In this document: positions 36,736 to 49,380 of the stretch, piece by piece | How positions within the stretch are numbered: position 1 is the first letter of the stretch | Layout of the letters: every line of letters begins with the position of its first letter | NCBI GenBank assembly: GCA_035771175.1 | Contig: CM069612.1 | Coordinates: 31,723,341 to 31,787,340, forward strand | Source: Paratinospora sagittata | Taxonomy: Eukaryota; Streptophyta; Magnoliopsida; Ranunculales; Menispermaceae | Reading direction: 5' to 3' | Length of the DNA: 64,000 nt | Notes under the pieces: model-generated | Told to the model about the DNA's origin: nothing | The model's database searches: none | What the model saw: the letters and a program-made list of their open reading frames with translations, nothing else | Program-made: the position numbers and the translations under genes

Positions 36736-38140
36736 CAAGGAACGGAACCTCATCACTGACCTTTTGAAAATCATCAAGAGTCAACTCCAAACCTACAGAC
36801 CTGCCAAAGAGATTACTGCCATCAACTGATGCCCTAAGAAACTCGAGAGTCTAAGATGCATATGTGAAATTTACTCCATGTTCAACTTACCTGGCAATGG
36901 CAATCAAATGTAACACAGCATTGGTAGAACCACCAAGGGCCATGACAATACCCATAGCATTCCGCAAAGATTTCCGAGTGATTATATCTCTTGGTTTTAA
37001 GTCCATTTTAATCAAATCCAATAGATATTTTCCTGCTGAATGACACTCCACCAACTTCAGTGGGTCCTCTGCTGGCGTAGAAGAACTATGCAGATGCAAA
37101 TACAAAAAGGGTCACGAAATGACTGAAAGAATAGCACAGTAATCCAATTGCACGAACGTATTCTAGAGTCGTAATGACCAAAAAATGTTGATTACCACCT
37201 GTAAGGAAGTGACATCCCCATAGCCTCTATGGCAGAAGCCATGGTATTTGCCGTATACATGCCACCACAGGCCCCTGCTCCAGGACATGAATTTCGTATT
37301 ATATCCATTCTTTGGTCATCATTGATCGATCCTTTAACAAGCTCTCCGTAACACTAAAATTAGTATCAACAAAAACAAAAAGAATAAATCGCATGAGCAG
37401 ACCTTATACTTTCGCATGAGCAGTTGTTGTCTTTTCATGGAAACCATGTTGTTCATTGGGAGAAGTGCAAAATTGAGAAAATTTAGAACTACAAAACAAA
37501 GAAAAAACTTCAAGAAACAAAAGCATCTAAGGAGAATATTGACTTGAAGACCAGAAAACTCTGTGTGAGCATCTTCATCTATATAGCTAGGCACATGTAA
37601 CAAAACATTGACTCATGTCCTGAAGTTCATTTACTAATCAGAAGCTGATTGTGTGCATAACACGAAGAAAAAAAAATTTAAACACAATAAGATATGTAGA
37701 GTCCAACAAAAGTAGTTTAAGGTACTAATGAGCATACCTGGAAAGCAGGTACTATATCATAAGTATGGCCTTGAAAATGACCAGGCTGCATTTAAGAAAA
37801 AAGATAAGATAATTTTTCCAGGTTTTGCATGGAATATACAAAGTTTATAACAAAGAGACTAACGACATTCATTTTTAACATAATTTTGAAAAGAAGCTTC
37901 CATAATTGAGGTAAACTGATAAAGACTGATGACTAAACTCGTGAACTTAAAACATTCACATATGCCATTGCCAGCATAATCAATTCATCTGAGAAACAAT
38001 TTCCAGTATTCAAAAGAAACAGTATCTGACCTTAATAGTTCCACCATAAACTATGATACTTGGTCGATTAAGACGGCCCATTGCCATAATTATACCGGAC
38101 ATCTGTAAGAATGAGTTGTGAAAGAGCCACAACAAATAAT
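36736..38140 (-). pseudogene. Dihydroxy-acid dehydratase gene fragment, part 2 (exons 6-2)
   Basis: Nearly identical to 56529-57927 of the intact gene: rest of exon 6, exon 5 (about 36896-37090), exon 4 (about 37208-37355), exon 3 and exon 2, with introns in place. Exon 4 retains [17 protein letters not shown]. Exon 1, with the transit peptide and two cluster cysteines, is absent: homology stops in intron 1 at about 38140 (after AGCCACAACAAATAA), and different sequence leading to the CslE-3 upstream region begins. The exons present look little decayed, implying a recent duplication. Confidence 0.93.
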
Positions 38141-39395
38141 TTTAGGGGTATTAGACACTGTTGAGTAAATTGTTTATTAAGATAAGATAATATCATATGG
38201 TGCTATGACTGGGATATACTTGAGTAAGAGTTATCTATCAAATATACCGAATATGACAAAAAAGATTTATATTTCTTTTGAAAACGTACAATTTTTTTTT
38301 TTTTTATACGTCATTAAAAGTGATCTAATAATTTTTAAGTACAATATAAGAAATTTTTGTTTCCTTCCATCGATTCTTCGGCTTCTCCTGTCATTAAATA
38401 TTAAGGTACGTTTTTCTTTTGGAAAAAAGGAAAAAAGTGTTGACTGGTGAGACAAGTCCAGACGTTGTGATGCAAGTGCTGTTACTTTAGAGATCTCTTT
38501 GTTCTTAGCCATAGAGAACCATACAATTAATATTGGAAAAGATTGGCTGTTTTTAATTTCCCTTATTCTAGATTGTATAAGAATAGTAACGTTTTGAATT
38601 ATTGAAAGTAGCCTGATGTTGATATTAAAGAGTCTTTTGGACACATTAGTCCATTTTTTCTTCCTTGTTTTGCACTCATCCAACGAACATCGAAGTCTTG
38701 CATTTCTTAGCGTCTGGCTTCTGCAACCTTACCATCAACCAATTTTTAATAGAGTTAAATAGAGTAAGTCTTTGAGACGAGTATTCTATACGAATTTAAA
38801 AAGAGAAATACTTTCTTTCTTTCTTTTTTTTATTTATTTATTTATTATTATTATTTTTTTTAGGTAGTAAAAAACTGACCACTAAAGCCTACACTAAGCC
38901 CAACAAGGTATTAATTTGATGTTCTAAACGGAACTCCGAAAAGATAAATACTAAACTTTTTTTATTCTTTTATTGACGTAGAGTGATTACAGAAACTGAC
39001 TGTAGGTCAACTTTGAGAGGTCTTCGTATTTGATCTTATTGACGTGAGTGAGTAGTAGTTGAGTTTTAACTTAAATTTTTTAAAAATGAGATAGGTATCG
39101 AGTTATATTTATTTTTTTTAAAAAAAATATAAAAAAAAAAAAACGTCAGCAAGCATATAACTACTAAGCCTAGGAGAGGATAAGACAATACTTTCGGATA
39201 TTATACCCAAAATTATATTCTCCGGTGTAGAATGAGCGGAGGTCTCGTCATTTAATAATTTACAGATGGACCTTTTTGATACCATTCAGAATTAGCCAAT
39301 GGGAATCCAACTTTGTGAACCAAATAAAGCTTTTCATCTCACAAAGACAAATGTAAATACAAGTGAGTTGGAAGAAGAAGAAGAAGAAGAAGAAG
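38141..39395. other. Duplication junction and CslE-3 upstream region
   Basis: 38141-38307 is junction sequence not clearly matched elsewhere in the window. From about 38308 it aligns with 8372-9613 upstream of CslE-1, with indels. The conserved CslE upstream block lies at 38431-38478. The position of the CslE-1 TATA-like motif reads TGTAAATA here (39353-39360). (GAA)n precedes the ATG. No gene was seen. Confidence 0.6.
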
Positions 39396-42300
39396 ATGGG
39401 AAGAAGTGAATATGTGGCTCTGTTTGAAACAAAGGAAGCAAAGGGAAGAAGAGCTTATCGGTTGTTTTCAGGTTCAATATTTGTGGGTATATGTTGGATA
39501 TTGTGTCACAGCGTGATTTACGTTCCAGATGCTCATGACAATGAACAAGACGAATCAAGAAGATGGGGCACTTGGTGGTGGTTGATGTTTGCAGCAGAGC
39601 TTTGTTTCAGTATTTACTGGCTTTGCACTGTAGCTGTTCGCTGGAACCGCGTGCATCGTTACACTTTCAAACACATCCTCTCAGACAGGTTATCGTATTC
39701 AATTCAATCTAATTTTATTTTAAGGAAATGCTATTCTAATAACAAAAAGGTGTATCTAAATGTGCAATTACATTTTTATCTTCATTAACTTTATGTATTT
39801 TATTTACAAGAAAAATGCTATTCTCACAAATGAAACTATTATTGTTATCTTGATCACCTTGGTTTTAACTTGTATCTTGTTTAATTTTGAACAGGTATGA
39901 GGAGAAGCTGCCGGGAGTGGACGCCTTTGTATGTACAGCAGATCCCACGATTGAGCCACCCATGATGGTCATCAGCACCGTCTTATCCCTCATGTCTTAC
40001 AATTACCCGTCGGAGAAGCTCAGTGTCTATCTCTCCGACGATGGTGGGTCAGATCACACGTTCTATGCACTCTTAGAAGCCTCCTATTTCTCAAAGCATT
40101 GGATACCCTTCTGCAAGAAGTTTAATATAGAACCAAGGTCGCCGGCGGCTTATTTCTCCACAATATCATCTGACCCACATGATCTCTCCAAGTCCCAAGA
40201 GTTTCTGTTAATCAAGGTAAGAGTAATGATAGCTTTTGATATATGTTGTTGGGCTCTATGCTATAACTTTTGGTGTGAAGTGGTTTCGGACATGGTCTTA
40301 AGAGTCTTGGTTTATCTTGTTGTTAGTATTTGCATGTTCCCTATTTGCAGGATTGATATTTGTTTTGGCTATGGGCTTTCAACTATCAGCTATAGTTTTT
40401 AAGTTCAATGGTTTCAAATAGTTTTATTGTGATTTCTATTGTGACTTGAAATATGCTTGTCCTTTTTCAAGACCCTGCAATTGAGAGTCACGTGCATTGA
40501 GTACGTCTTTGTTTTGTTAATAATTATTTTCAATTCCATTGTGAATTAGTATATTGAAATAATAGTCTTCTATCAGATATTAAAGAATTAATGCTATGAG
40601 ATGGTGTAATATTGGATCTCCTTTATTAGCATCTAAGCTTGATGGCAACTTAATTGTTTTTTTTTTGTATGAATATTGTTTCTTAACTATATATTGTAGA
40701 AATTATATGAGGAAATGGAGCATCGGATTGAAACTGCGACAAAGTTGGGGCGGATATCCAAAGAAATTAGAGCACAACACAAAGGATTCTCCGAATGGGA
40801 TTCAGTTCAATCTCCGCGAGATCATCAAACAATTCTTCAAGTAACATTTCACTCAACTTTTTTCATAGATATGAAAGTTACTCACCACACCAAGATTAAC
40901 GATTAGTTTTCTACGTACTAAAGCAATAGAATTTGGTTCTATACATAACTAATTTTTGAATTCAACTGCATTTTTTACTTTGAATTTACTAGATATTGAT
41001 CGATGGAAGAGACCCTAATGCTGTGGACAGTGAAGGCTTTCCATTACCATCACTTGTATACTTGTCTCGTGAGAAGAGACCCAAACACCCTCATAACTTC
41101 AAAGCAGGGGCAATGAATGCACTGGTAATTTTACTACTACTAATTAAAATTGCTAAAATTGCTTGCTAAGAATGTAAGCTACATGACTAAAATGATTTGG
41201 AACAATCAAACCATCTTTATATTACTGAATTTTAACTGTGAAAACTGTATGAACAGATAAGGGTGTCATCAAATATAAGCAATGGGCCGATCATTCTCAA
41301 TGTCGACTGCGACATGTACTCAAACAATTCAGAATCAGTAAGAGATGCACTATGTTTCCTCATGGATGAACAAAAGGGTAATGAGATTGCATTTGTACAA
41401 TGCCCTCAGTGCTTCGAAAACATCACAAAGAACGATATTTATGGTAGTTCATTACGGATACCTTATGAGGTGTGTATATTATTACTAAATTGCTTACTAT
41501 ATGATCTCCATTGGAATTTAAATTTGTGTTTTTGTAGCATCACATCAGCATGTTACTTGGATTAACGGTGATGATCAATACAGGTCGAGTTACCTGGTTT
41601 TGATGGTTATGGAGGGCCTTTATACGTTGGCACTGGGTGCTTTCACAGAAGGGAGACTCTATGTGGCATGAAGCATGTTACAGGATACAAATTTGAATGG
41701 AAGAAAGGATTTGAAAGGAAAGAAGGAAGTGTAATTGAATTGGAAGAGACGTCAAAAGTACTTGCAAATTGCACTTATGAGAAGGGAACTCAGTGGGGAA
41801 ATGAGGTTTGTCAATCATTCTCTATTCGCCTATTTGGTATATTGTTTTGTATAAGTGTTTTTTCAAGTTGTGCTTCTAGGAAAAGCATATTCCAAAAAAG
41901 CTGGTCTCACCAGCTTCTTCATAAAGCCAAAAAACTATTTTTCACCATAATTTGGTCCAAAAGAAGATGTTGTCAAACGCCGTCTTTTAGTTCAAAAGCA
42001 TTTCACAAATGCTCAACCAAACAAGGCCTATATTTCTTTTCTCTTAATCTCTTTGTCTAACACACAGAAAACAAATCCACATGCTATCTTGTTCTTATAT
42101 AATAAGCTTAATGAATGTGACTTTGCAGATGGGATTAAGGTATGGTTGTCCGGTGGAAGACGTGATAACAGGATTATCGATTCAATGTCGAGGATGGAAG
42201 TCGGTATATTTCAATCCGAAACGGAAAGCCTTCTTGGGTTTTCCACCAAACACTTTAGCCCAAACACTAGTTCAACATAAGAGATGGTCTGAAGGTAATT

Positions 42301-43455
42301 TTCAGATTCTATTATCCAAGTATGGACCCTTTACAAATGGTGTTGGAAGGATCAAACTAGGACTTCAGTTGGGTTATTGTGTTTACTCCTTATGGGCTCC
42401 AAGCTCCTTACCAACCCTATGCTTCCTAATTGTTCCACCCCTGTGTCTCCTAAAGGGAATCTCCTTATTTCCAAAGGTAAGATTTTATATGCATCTTGAA
42501 AGACTCGCTTTGAAATTGTTGAACTTTTAGTCTTCCAAGTCTTAGCCCTTCTGCACTTTACACGTGTGAGTGCGCGTGCGCGCACACACAAAAAAAAAAG
42601 GGCAAACAAAAACAAAAAAACAAACAAACAACAAGCATAGAAATTGGGCAGACTTGGAGAATTTTTATGATTTTATAACCACCTCAATCCATCATCCGCA
42701 GTGGTAACTTTAAGTCCCTTTAAAGTATGGATATTATATCAATTTGTTGGAAAAGTTATCTCCTCATACCCATTGATTTTTTTTTTATGAGTCATATTAG
42801 CAATGCAACCTAACACATCTCTCTCATAAAATCACACCTTTATGCATCATGTCATTGTGATTAATACTTGAGTTTGATAATGCAATTGCTGCACCAGGTT
42901 TCAACTCTATGGTTCCTACCCTTCGCTTATGTGATCATCGCAGTGAACTTATACAGCTTGGGGGAGTTCCTATGGTCAGGTGGCACACTTCTAGGCTGGT
43001 GGAATGAACAGAGGATTTGGATGTTTAAAAGGGTAACTTCATACTTCTTTGGATTCATGGACTCAATGTTGAAATTAATGGGTTTTTCGAAGTCAGCTTT
43101 TGACATAACTGCTAAGGTGATGGATGAAGATGTGTCCCAAAGGTATGAGAAAGAAATTATGGAATTTGGGACTTCTTCTCTTATGTTCACCATAATTTCA
43201 ACAATTGCATTGCTTAATCTCTTTAGTCTTATTTGGGGAGTAGTACTAAACAAAGTGTTCAGTAGTAATGTGGAAGATTGGGGAATTGAATCAATGTTCT
43301 TGCAAGTTCTGCTGTGTTCAGTTGTGGTGTTGATTAATCTTCCAGTGTACCAAGCGCTCTTCTTCCGCAAGGACAAGGGCAGGATGCCTGCTTCAGTCTC
43401 CATTAAATCAACTATTTTCGCTCTACTACTCTGCATGATCTTCCTAACTTGTTAG
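39396..43455 (+). CDS. CslE-3: cellulose synthase-like protein E, intact (742 aa)
   Basis: Exons 39396-39688, 39895-40216, 40700-40840, 40993-41124, 41257-41469, 41584-41805, 42129-42476, 42898-43455 join in frame to 742 aa, normal for CslE. Membrane GT2 glycosyltransferase, expected in the endomembrane system; CslE products are not established. Two N-terminal helices lie at about 21-40 and 57-75. Catalytic set: YLSDDGGSD (Asp 146/147), NVDCDMY (313/315), CPVEDVITG (Asp 452) and QHKRW (490-494). Exon 8 carries the C-terminal helices ([68 protein letters not shown]). It is the intact twin of CslE-1. At intron 3 the exon ends CAA|GTAACA, a slightly weak donor. Confidence 0.94.
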
Positions 43456-44209
43456 AACCACACATTCAATTCAGTTGTTGAACTTGTTGCACTGGAATTG
43501 AGATTTCAATTGTTATTCTTGATTTCCCTATAAGTTATCAAATTAATAACATGGCAACTGGGCAATTGATCATTTTGAATGAACTACAAAACCATCAAAT
43601 GTTAGTATCTGAGGACCGAAATAATAGTTTCAAATTCGAATTGAAGGATCTCATAACACAAAACCGCTCAATATTGTTCACTTTAAACTTAATACATATA
43701 CCAACAACGGTACCTCGGCTCTCACAGTTTTGTTTTCTTTCATGAAAGTCTTAGTAATGTTTGAAAAGGATCACACACGCGTGTACTCCAAATCACAAAT
43801 ATAGGCCAAGCTCGCTTCCACTACATGTCCAATGTGACACCATCACAAAGGCCACTGCCATGGCCATATTATGGTAAAGTAAAGATCAACCTTTGTTTTC
43901 TAATGAGGCTTGGAATGCCAGAATTCATGGACTTCATATGTAATGCACAAAGTCATGAAGTTTAAATTTGTCTAAGAAAAAGTGTTGCCTAGTGAGATAA
44001 GTAAACAGGTTACGATGCGAGTGGTGATGTCATGTGTGAATAATGTATGGTCATTCACGTTTTTTTTCCTGATGCCAACGCCATTAATTTCTTATGTTGA
44101 CACACGACTCCCTTAGAAAATACGCATGTATTACCCAGTATTCCAACCTCCAGTTGTTGGTACCAACTTATCGACGAGTTAGAGAGAGAAGAAGAAGAAG
44201 AAGAAGAAG
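43456..44209. promoter_or_regulatory. Intergenic: CslE-3 3' flank and CslE-4 promoter
   Basis: The left part matches 13698-14275. The conserved upstream block is at 43975-44033, about 180 bp before the CslE-4 ATG. 44034-44209 holds the proximal promoter and 5' UTR lost from CslE-2, ending in a (GAA)n tract at 44189-44209. No gene was seen. Confidence 0.55.
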
Positions 44210-45800
44210 ATGGGAAGAAGTGAATATGAAGCATTGTTTGAAACAAAGGATGCAAAAGGAAGAAGTGCTTATCGGCTATTTTCATGTTCAATCTTGGTGG
44301 GTATATGTTGGATATTGTGTTACAGGGTGCTTTACGTTTCAGATGATCATCATGAAAATAAAGAATCAGGAAGATGGGTGGCTAGGTGGTTGATGTTTGC
44401 AGCCGAGCTTATGTTTAGTATTTACTGGGTTTTCACTCTATCACTTCGCTGGAACCGCGTACATCGTTACACCTTCAAACATGTCCTCTCGCATAGGTAA
44501 TTTCTACTACAATCAATTACTTATTCTTTAGAAACTGCAGTCATAAACGATAAGACGAAGCATAGGGGAATTTTTTTATTTTTTATTTAATAATAGCAAT
44601 AATAAATTACTAGTAGTGAGACTATCATTGTTACTTTAACTAATTGATTCTATCTTGTTCTATCAGGAAAAGGTATGAGGAGAAGCTACCGGGAGTGGAC
44701 GTGTTTGTGTGTACAGCAGATCCTACAATAGAGCCACCCATGATGGTTATAAACACGGTCTTATCTATCACGGCTTACAATTACCCACCGGAGAAGCTCA
44801 GTGTCTATCTTTCCGACGACGGTGGGTCTGATCTTACGTTCTATGCGCTCTTAGAAGCCTCTCATTTCTCAAAGCATTGGATACCCTTCTGCAAGAAATT
44901 TAATGTAGAACCAAGGTCTCCGGCGGCTTATTTTTCTATAATATCCTCTGTCCCACATGAAATCTCCAAATCGCAAGAGTTCCTGTCAATCAAGGTAATT
45001 TACATTAATGGTCATGTTAAAAGAAAATATTTAATACTATGTAATGGCTTTGAACACAACAACAGAATCTTCACAACATTGCCATATTGAAATTTCAATT
45101 GTAGAAACCCTTTAAAATTATGGCCAGTACTGGGGTTTATGTCTCAACTTATGCTAAGGGTTACTCTTTATTGGAGTGGATGTTGAATTGGGATAATTGT
45201 GTGTATGTGGGTAGGGTCCATGCCATTTAAGTTACCTTAGGGTTGCCATTTGTTCTTTTTGGTGTTTCATATCATCACCTCTGGTGATCCGGTCTGATGT
45301 ATATTAATATATGTTTCATTTGTTTCTTCTAAATTACTTTTGTACGCTATTAAATTATCTTGAATCGTGTGTCAATTAGTTTTAATTATATTTTGAATGT
45401 ATATATTAAAAAAATAGTTTCGGTAATATTCCGAAGATTTTATGATATAGGCTTATAATATTATTGGATCTCCTTATATTACTGTCTAAGCTTGACAAAA
45501 AAACTTAGTTTTTTGTTTGATTCTTTCTTAAACTTTATATTCTAGAATTTATATGATGAAATGGAACATCGGATTGAAACTGCGACGAAGTTGGGGAGGA
45601 TTTCGAAAGAGATTCGAGCACAACACAAAGGATTCTCCGAATGGGATACAGTTCAATCTCCGTGTGATCATCAAACAATTCTTCAGGTAACATTTCATTA
45701 AGCTTTTTCATTAGACATGAAAGGACTCACCACATGGTGAACTGATCAGAATTTAAACAAAGATTAATCATCAGTTCTCTACGAAAGCAATACAATTTGG

Positions 45801-45847
<47 letters not shown>

Positions 45848-48245
45848 CTATAAAATTGAACTGAAATGTGTTTTTCAATTTGACTTTGCTAGATATTGAT
45901 AGATGGAAGAGACCCAAATGATGTGGACAGTGAAGGCTTTCCATTACCATCACTTGTATATTTGTCTCGTGAGAAGAGACCCAAACACGCTCATAACTTC
46001 AAAGCAGGGGCCATGAATGCACTGGTAATTATACTAATACTAATTAAAATTACTAATACTTCTTGCTAAGAATGTAAGCTACATAACTAAAATGATTTTA
46101 AAATAAAAAAGTATAGAATTGAGTTTTATATTGTGCAGATAAGGGTGTCATCAAATATAAGCTATGGGCCGATCATTCTCAACGTTGACTGCGATATGTA
46201 CTCTAACAATTCAGAATCAGTAAGAGATGCACTGTGTTTCCTCATAGATGAAGAAAAGGGAAATGACATTGCATTTGTACAGTTCCCTCAGTGCTTCAAA
46301 AACATCACGAAGAACGATATTTATGGTAGTTCACTAGTTGTAGGTAGTGAGGTGTGTTACTCCCTGTGATAATATTTAAATTGCCTACTAATTGATCTCT
46401 GAAGCAAACTTTGTGTTTTTTTAGTAACATCATATCAGCAAGTTACTCAGATTAACGGTGGTGATCGATACAGGTCGTGTTTCCTGGTATGGATGGTTAT
46501 GGAGGACCAGCATACATTGGCACAGGTTGCTTTCACAGAAGGGAGACTCTATGTGGCAAGAAGTATGTCAAGGGACAAGAATTTGAATGGAAGAGAGGGT
46601 TCCAAAGGAAAGAAGGAAGTGTTATTGAATTGGAAGAGACATCAAAGATACTTGCAAATTGCAATTATGAGAAGGGAACTCAGTGGGGAAATGAGGTTCA
46701 TCACTTACTCTCTTTGATCTCGTTTGGTACAACTTTTGTAAAAGTGTTTTTTCAAGAAATGCTTTTAGAAAAAATATTTTTGAAAAAAGTTGATCTTACT
46801 AGCTTCTTCAAAAAAACAAAATAAAAAAAAAATTCTTGCACAATTTAGTCTAAAAGCAAATGTTGCTGAACACCTCCAAAAACTGCTTTTGTTCCAAAAG
46901 CACTTTGCAAACGTTCAATCAAACAGGGCCATCTCTTTTTTCTTAATCTCTTTGTCTAACACACACAACTATACACATACATATCTTTCTCTGATAAAAT
47001 AAGCTTCACGAATGTGAATTTGCAGATGGGATTGAGGTATGGTTGCCCAGTGGAGGATGTGATAACTGGATTATCGATTCAATGTCGAGGATGGAAGTCG
47101 GTATATTTCAATCCAAAACAGAAAGCGTTCTTGGGTGTTCCACCAATCACTTTAGCTCAATCACTAGTGCAACATAAGAGATGGTCTGAAGGTAATTTTC
47201 AGATGTTGTTATCCAAGTATGGACCCTTAACAATCGGTTTTGGAAGGATCAAACTAGGACTTCAGTTGGGTTATTGTGTTTACTGCTTATGGGCTCCAAG
47301 CTGCTTACCAACTCTATGCTTCCTTATTGTTCCACCCCTTTGTCTTCTCAAGGGAATCTCCTTATTTCCAAAGGTATATATATATATATTATATGCATCT
47401 AGAAAGCTAAAATATAAATAAAAGAATATACCTTCATCCATGTTGAGTCTCTGGTTTCCAAGTTTTATAGCCCTTCAGCTCTTTCAAAAAAGAAAAAAAA
47501 AAAAACACCCACCTCAATCTGTCACCAAAAGTGATAACTTTAAATTATCTCCTTGTACCCAAGTGGAATTACTTGTGATCCATATAACTTATATAACTAA
47601 CACATTTAATAAAGAAAAACACACCTTTATGCATAATTTTATTGGGACACACACTTGAATTTGATAATGAAATTGCTGCACCAGGTTTCAAGTATATGGT
47701 TCCTACCATTTGCTTATGTGATCATCACAGTGACCTTATACAGCTTGGGGGAGTTCCTTTGGTCAGGTGGCACAATTCTAGGCTGGTGGAATGAACAGAG
47801 GATGTGGATTTTTAAAACGGAAGCTTCATACTTCTTTGGATTCATTGACACAATGTTGAAACTAATCAGTTTTTCAAAGTCAGCTTTTGACATAACTGCT
47901 AAGGTGGTGGATCAAGATGTGTCTCAAAGGTATGGGAAAGAAATTATGGAATTTGGGACTTCTTCTCCTATGTTCACCATAATTTCAACAATTGCATTGC
48001 TAAATCTCTTGAGTCTGATTTGGGGAGTAGTACTCAAGAGAGTGATCGGTAGTAGTAATGTGGAAGGTTGGGGAAGTGAATCAATGTCCTTGCAAGTTCT
48101 GTTGTGTTTAGTTGTGGTGTTGATCAATCTTCCAGTGTATCAAGCGCTCTTCTTCCGCAAGGACAAGGGCCGGATGCCCACATCTGTTACCCTTAAATCT
48201 ACTGTCTTAGCCCTACTTCTCTGCATGATCTTCCTAACTTATTAG
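44210..48245 (+). CDS. CslE-4: cellulose synthase-like protein E, intact (741 aa)
   Basis: Exons 44210-44496, 44673-44994, 45546-45686, 45893-46024, 46139-46351, 46474-46695, 47026-47373, 47685-48245 give an open frame of 741 aa. Same membrane GT2 architecture as CslE-3: N-terminal helices, [33 protein letters not shown], then hydrophobic C-terminal helices ending LLCMIFLTY. It is the intact counterpart of truncated CslE-2. Intron 3 carries a long (TA)n run at about 45805-45843. Exon 6 is identical to CslE-5 over 189 nt and exon 2 over 129 nt, although exon 5 and the introns differ clearly. The catalytic product is unknown. Confidence 0.94.
45805..45843. repeat. (TA)n microsatellite in CslE-4 intron 3
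   Basis: About 19 consecutive TA dinucleotides just before the exon 4 acceptor. This run is specific to this copy. Confidence 0.95.
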
Positions 48246-49380
48246 ATCCAATTCACATTCATTTCAGTTGTTTTTGTTGAACTTGTTGAAATGGGATTGG
48301 GATTTCAGTTGTTTTTGACATGGTAACTTGGCAGCTGATTTTGAATGAAATGGTTGCCCTTACTATCACAATCAAGTAGTAGTACCTATGATTCCATACT
48401 ATACCCATCAAATGTTGAGTATGTGCGAATAGTCTCAAATAAAAAATGAAGAATCTCCTTGTTTGTAGCTATTCTAATGTTGTACCCTTGTCTTATTTGA
48501 TACAAGCGCTTTGTTTCCTTCAAAAAAATGAAGAATCTCAATCACATAGAACATAAACTGGGATGTTTTTCTCATTTGTATCTATTGAGATCCAAGTTAT
48601 CTACTTTGAACTTAATACACGCATATAAATGGCAATACTCTGGCTCTCGTGGTTTTGTTTCTTCCTACAAAATAAGGCTTCGAATAGTATTTGAGGGATA
48701 TTATACGCATAAATCCAATCTAGCCGATGTAAGACTATCACAAAGTCCATTGCCATGAAATCATATTATGAAGGCAAATTAAAGCCATCCTCTTGGAATT
48801 GATTTGAGAACAATTCCATTTTGTTTGCTATTTATAAATCAAGCTTGAATTCATCGAATAGGACAACAAATCAACCTCAAATTGATTTAAGAAATATTCA
48901 ACTTTTTAGCTTGAGGATGGCTAGTCCCATCCACACTATATAGCTAGAAATCACCTTCACAATTGATTATTGTATTTTTTTTATTTTTTTTATTTTTGCA
49001 CAATGCATATGCTAATAATAAATAATAATAAATTTCATATATATATTCTCAAAAAACTTAAAATAAAAAATACAGTACCCTGCCCATTTGATATGAAGCT
49101 TGGATGGGCATGAAAGCATGGAGATTTAATTCCAAGGGACACATACAAAACAAATAAATCGAAGTCAAAGCTTCAAATAAGGCGACTATAATTTTTTATT
49201 TTTTTTTGTTCCTGATTTTTGAGCCGAAATGTGTTTCAAAAATATACATTATTGGTCAACCCACCAAAAATGTATGTGAAGGGACTCAAGAACTGAAACA
49301 GAGAGCAAGGAAAATTGAAAGAAGAAGAAGAAGAAGAAGAAGAAGATAGTGAAAAAGAAGAAATTAATTAAAACCGAAAC
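48246..49380. other. Intergenic between CslE-4 and CslE-5
   Basis: AT-rich, with poly-T tracts. The CslE-4 3' UTR lies at the left. At the right, a (GAA)n tract (about 49321-49346) and a purine-rich leader precede the CslE-5 ATG. The conserved block seen upstream of CslE-1 to -4 was not found here. Confidence 0.5.

Noticed and set aside
36897..37105. Treating the dehydratase fragment as a second functional gene
   Set aside because: It lacks exon 1 and exons 9-14, has a deletion at the exon 8 acceptor, and is split by an 18-kb insertion.
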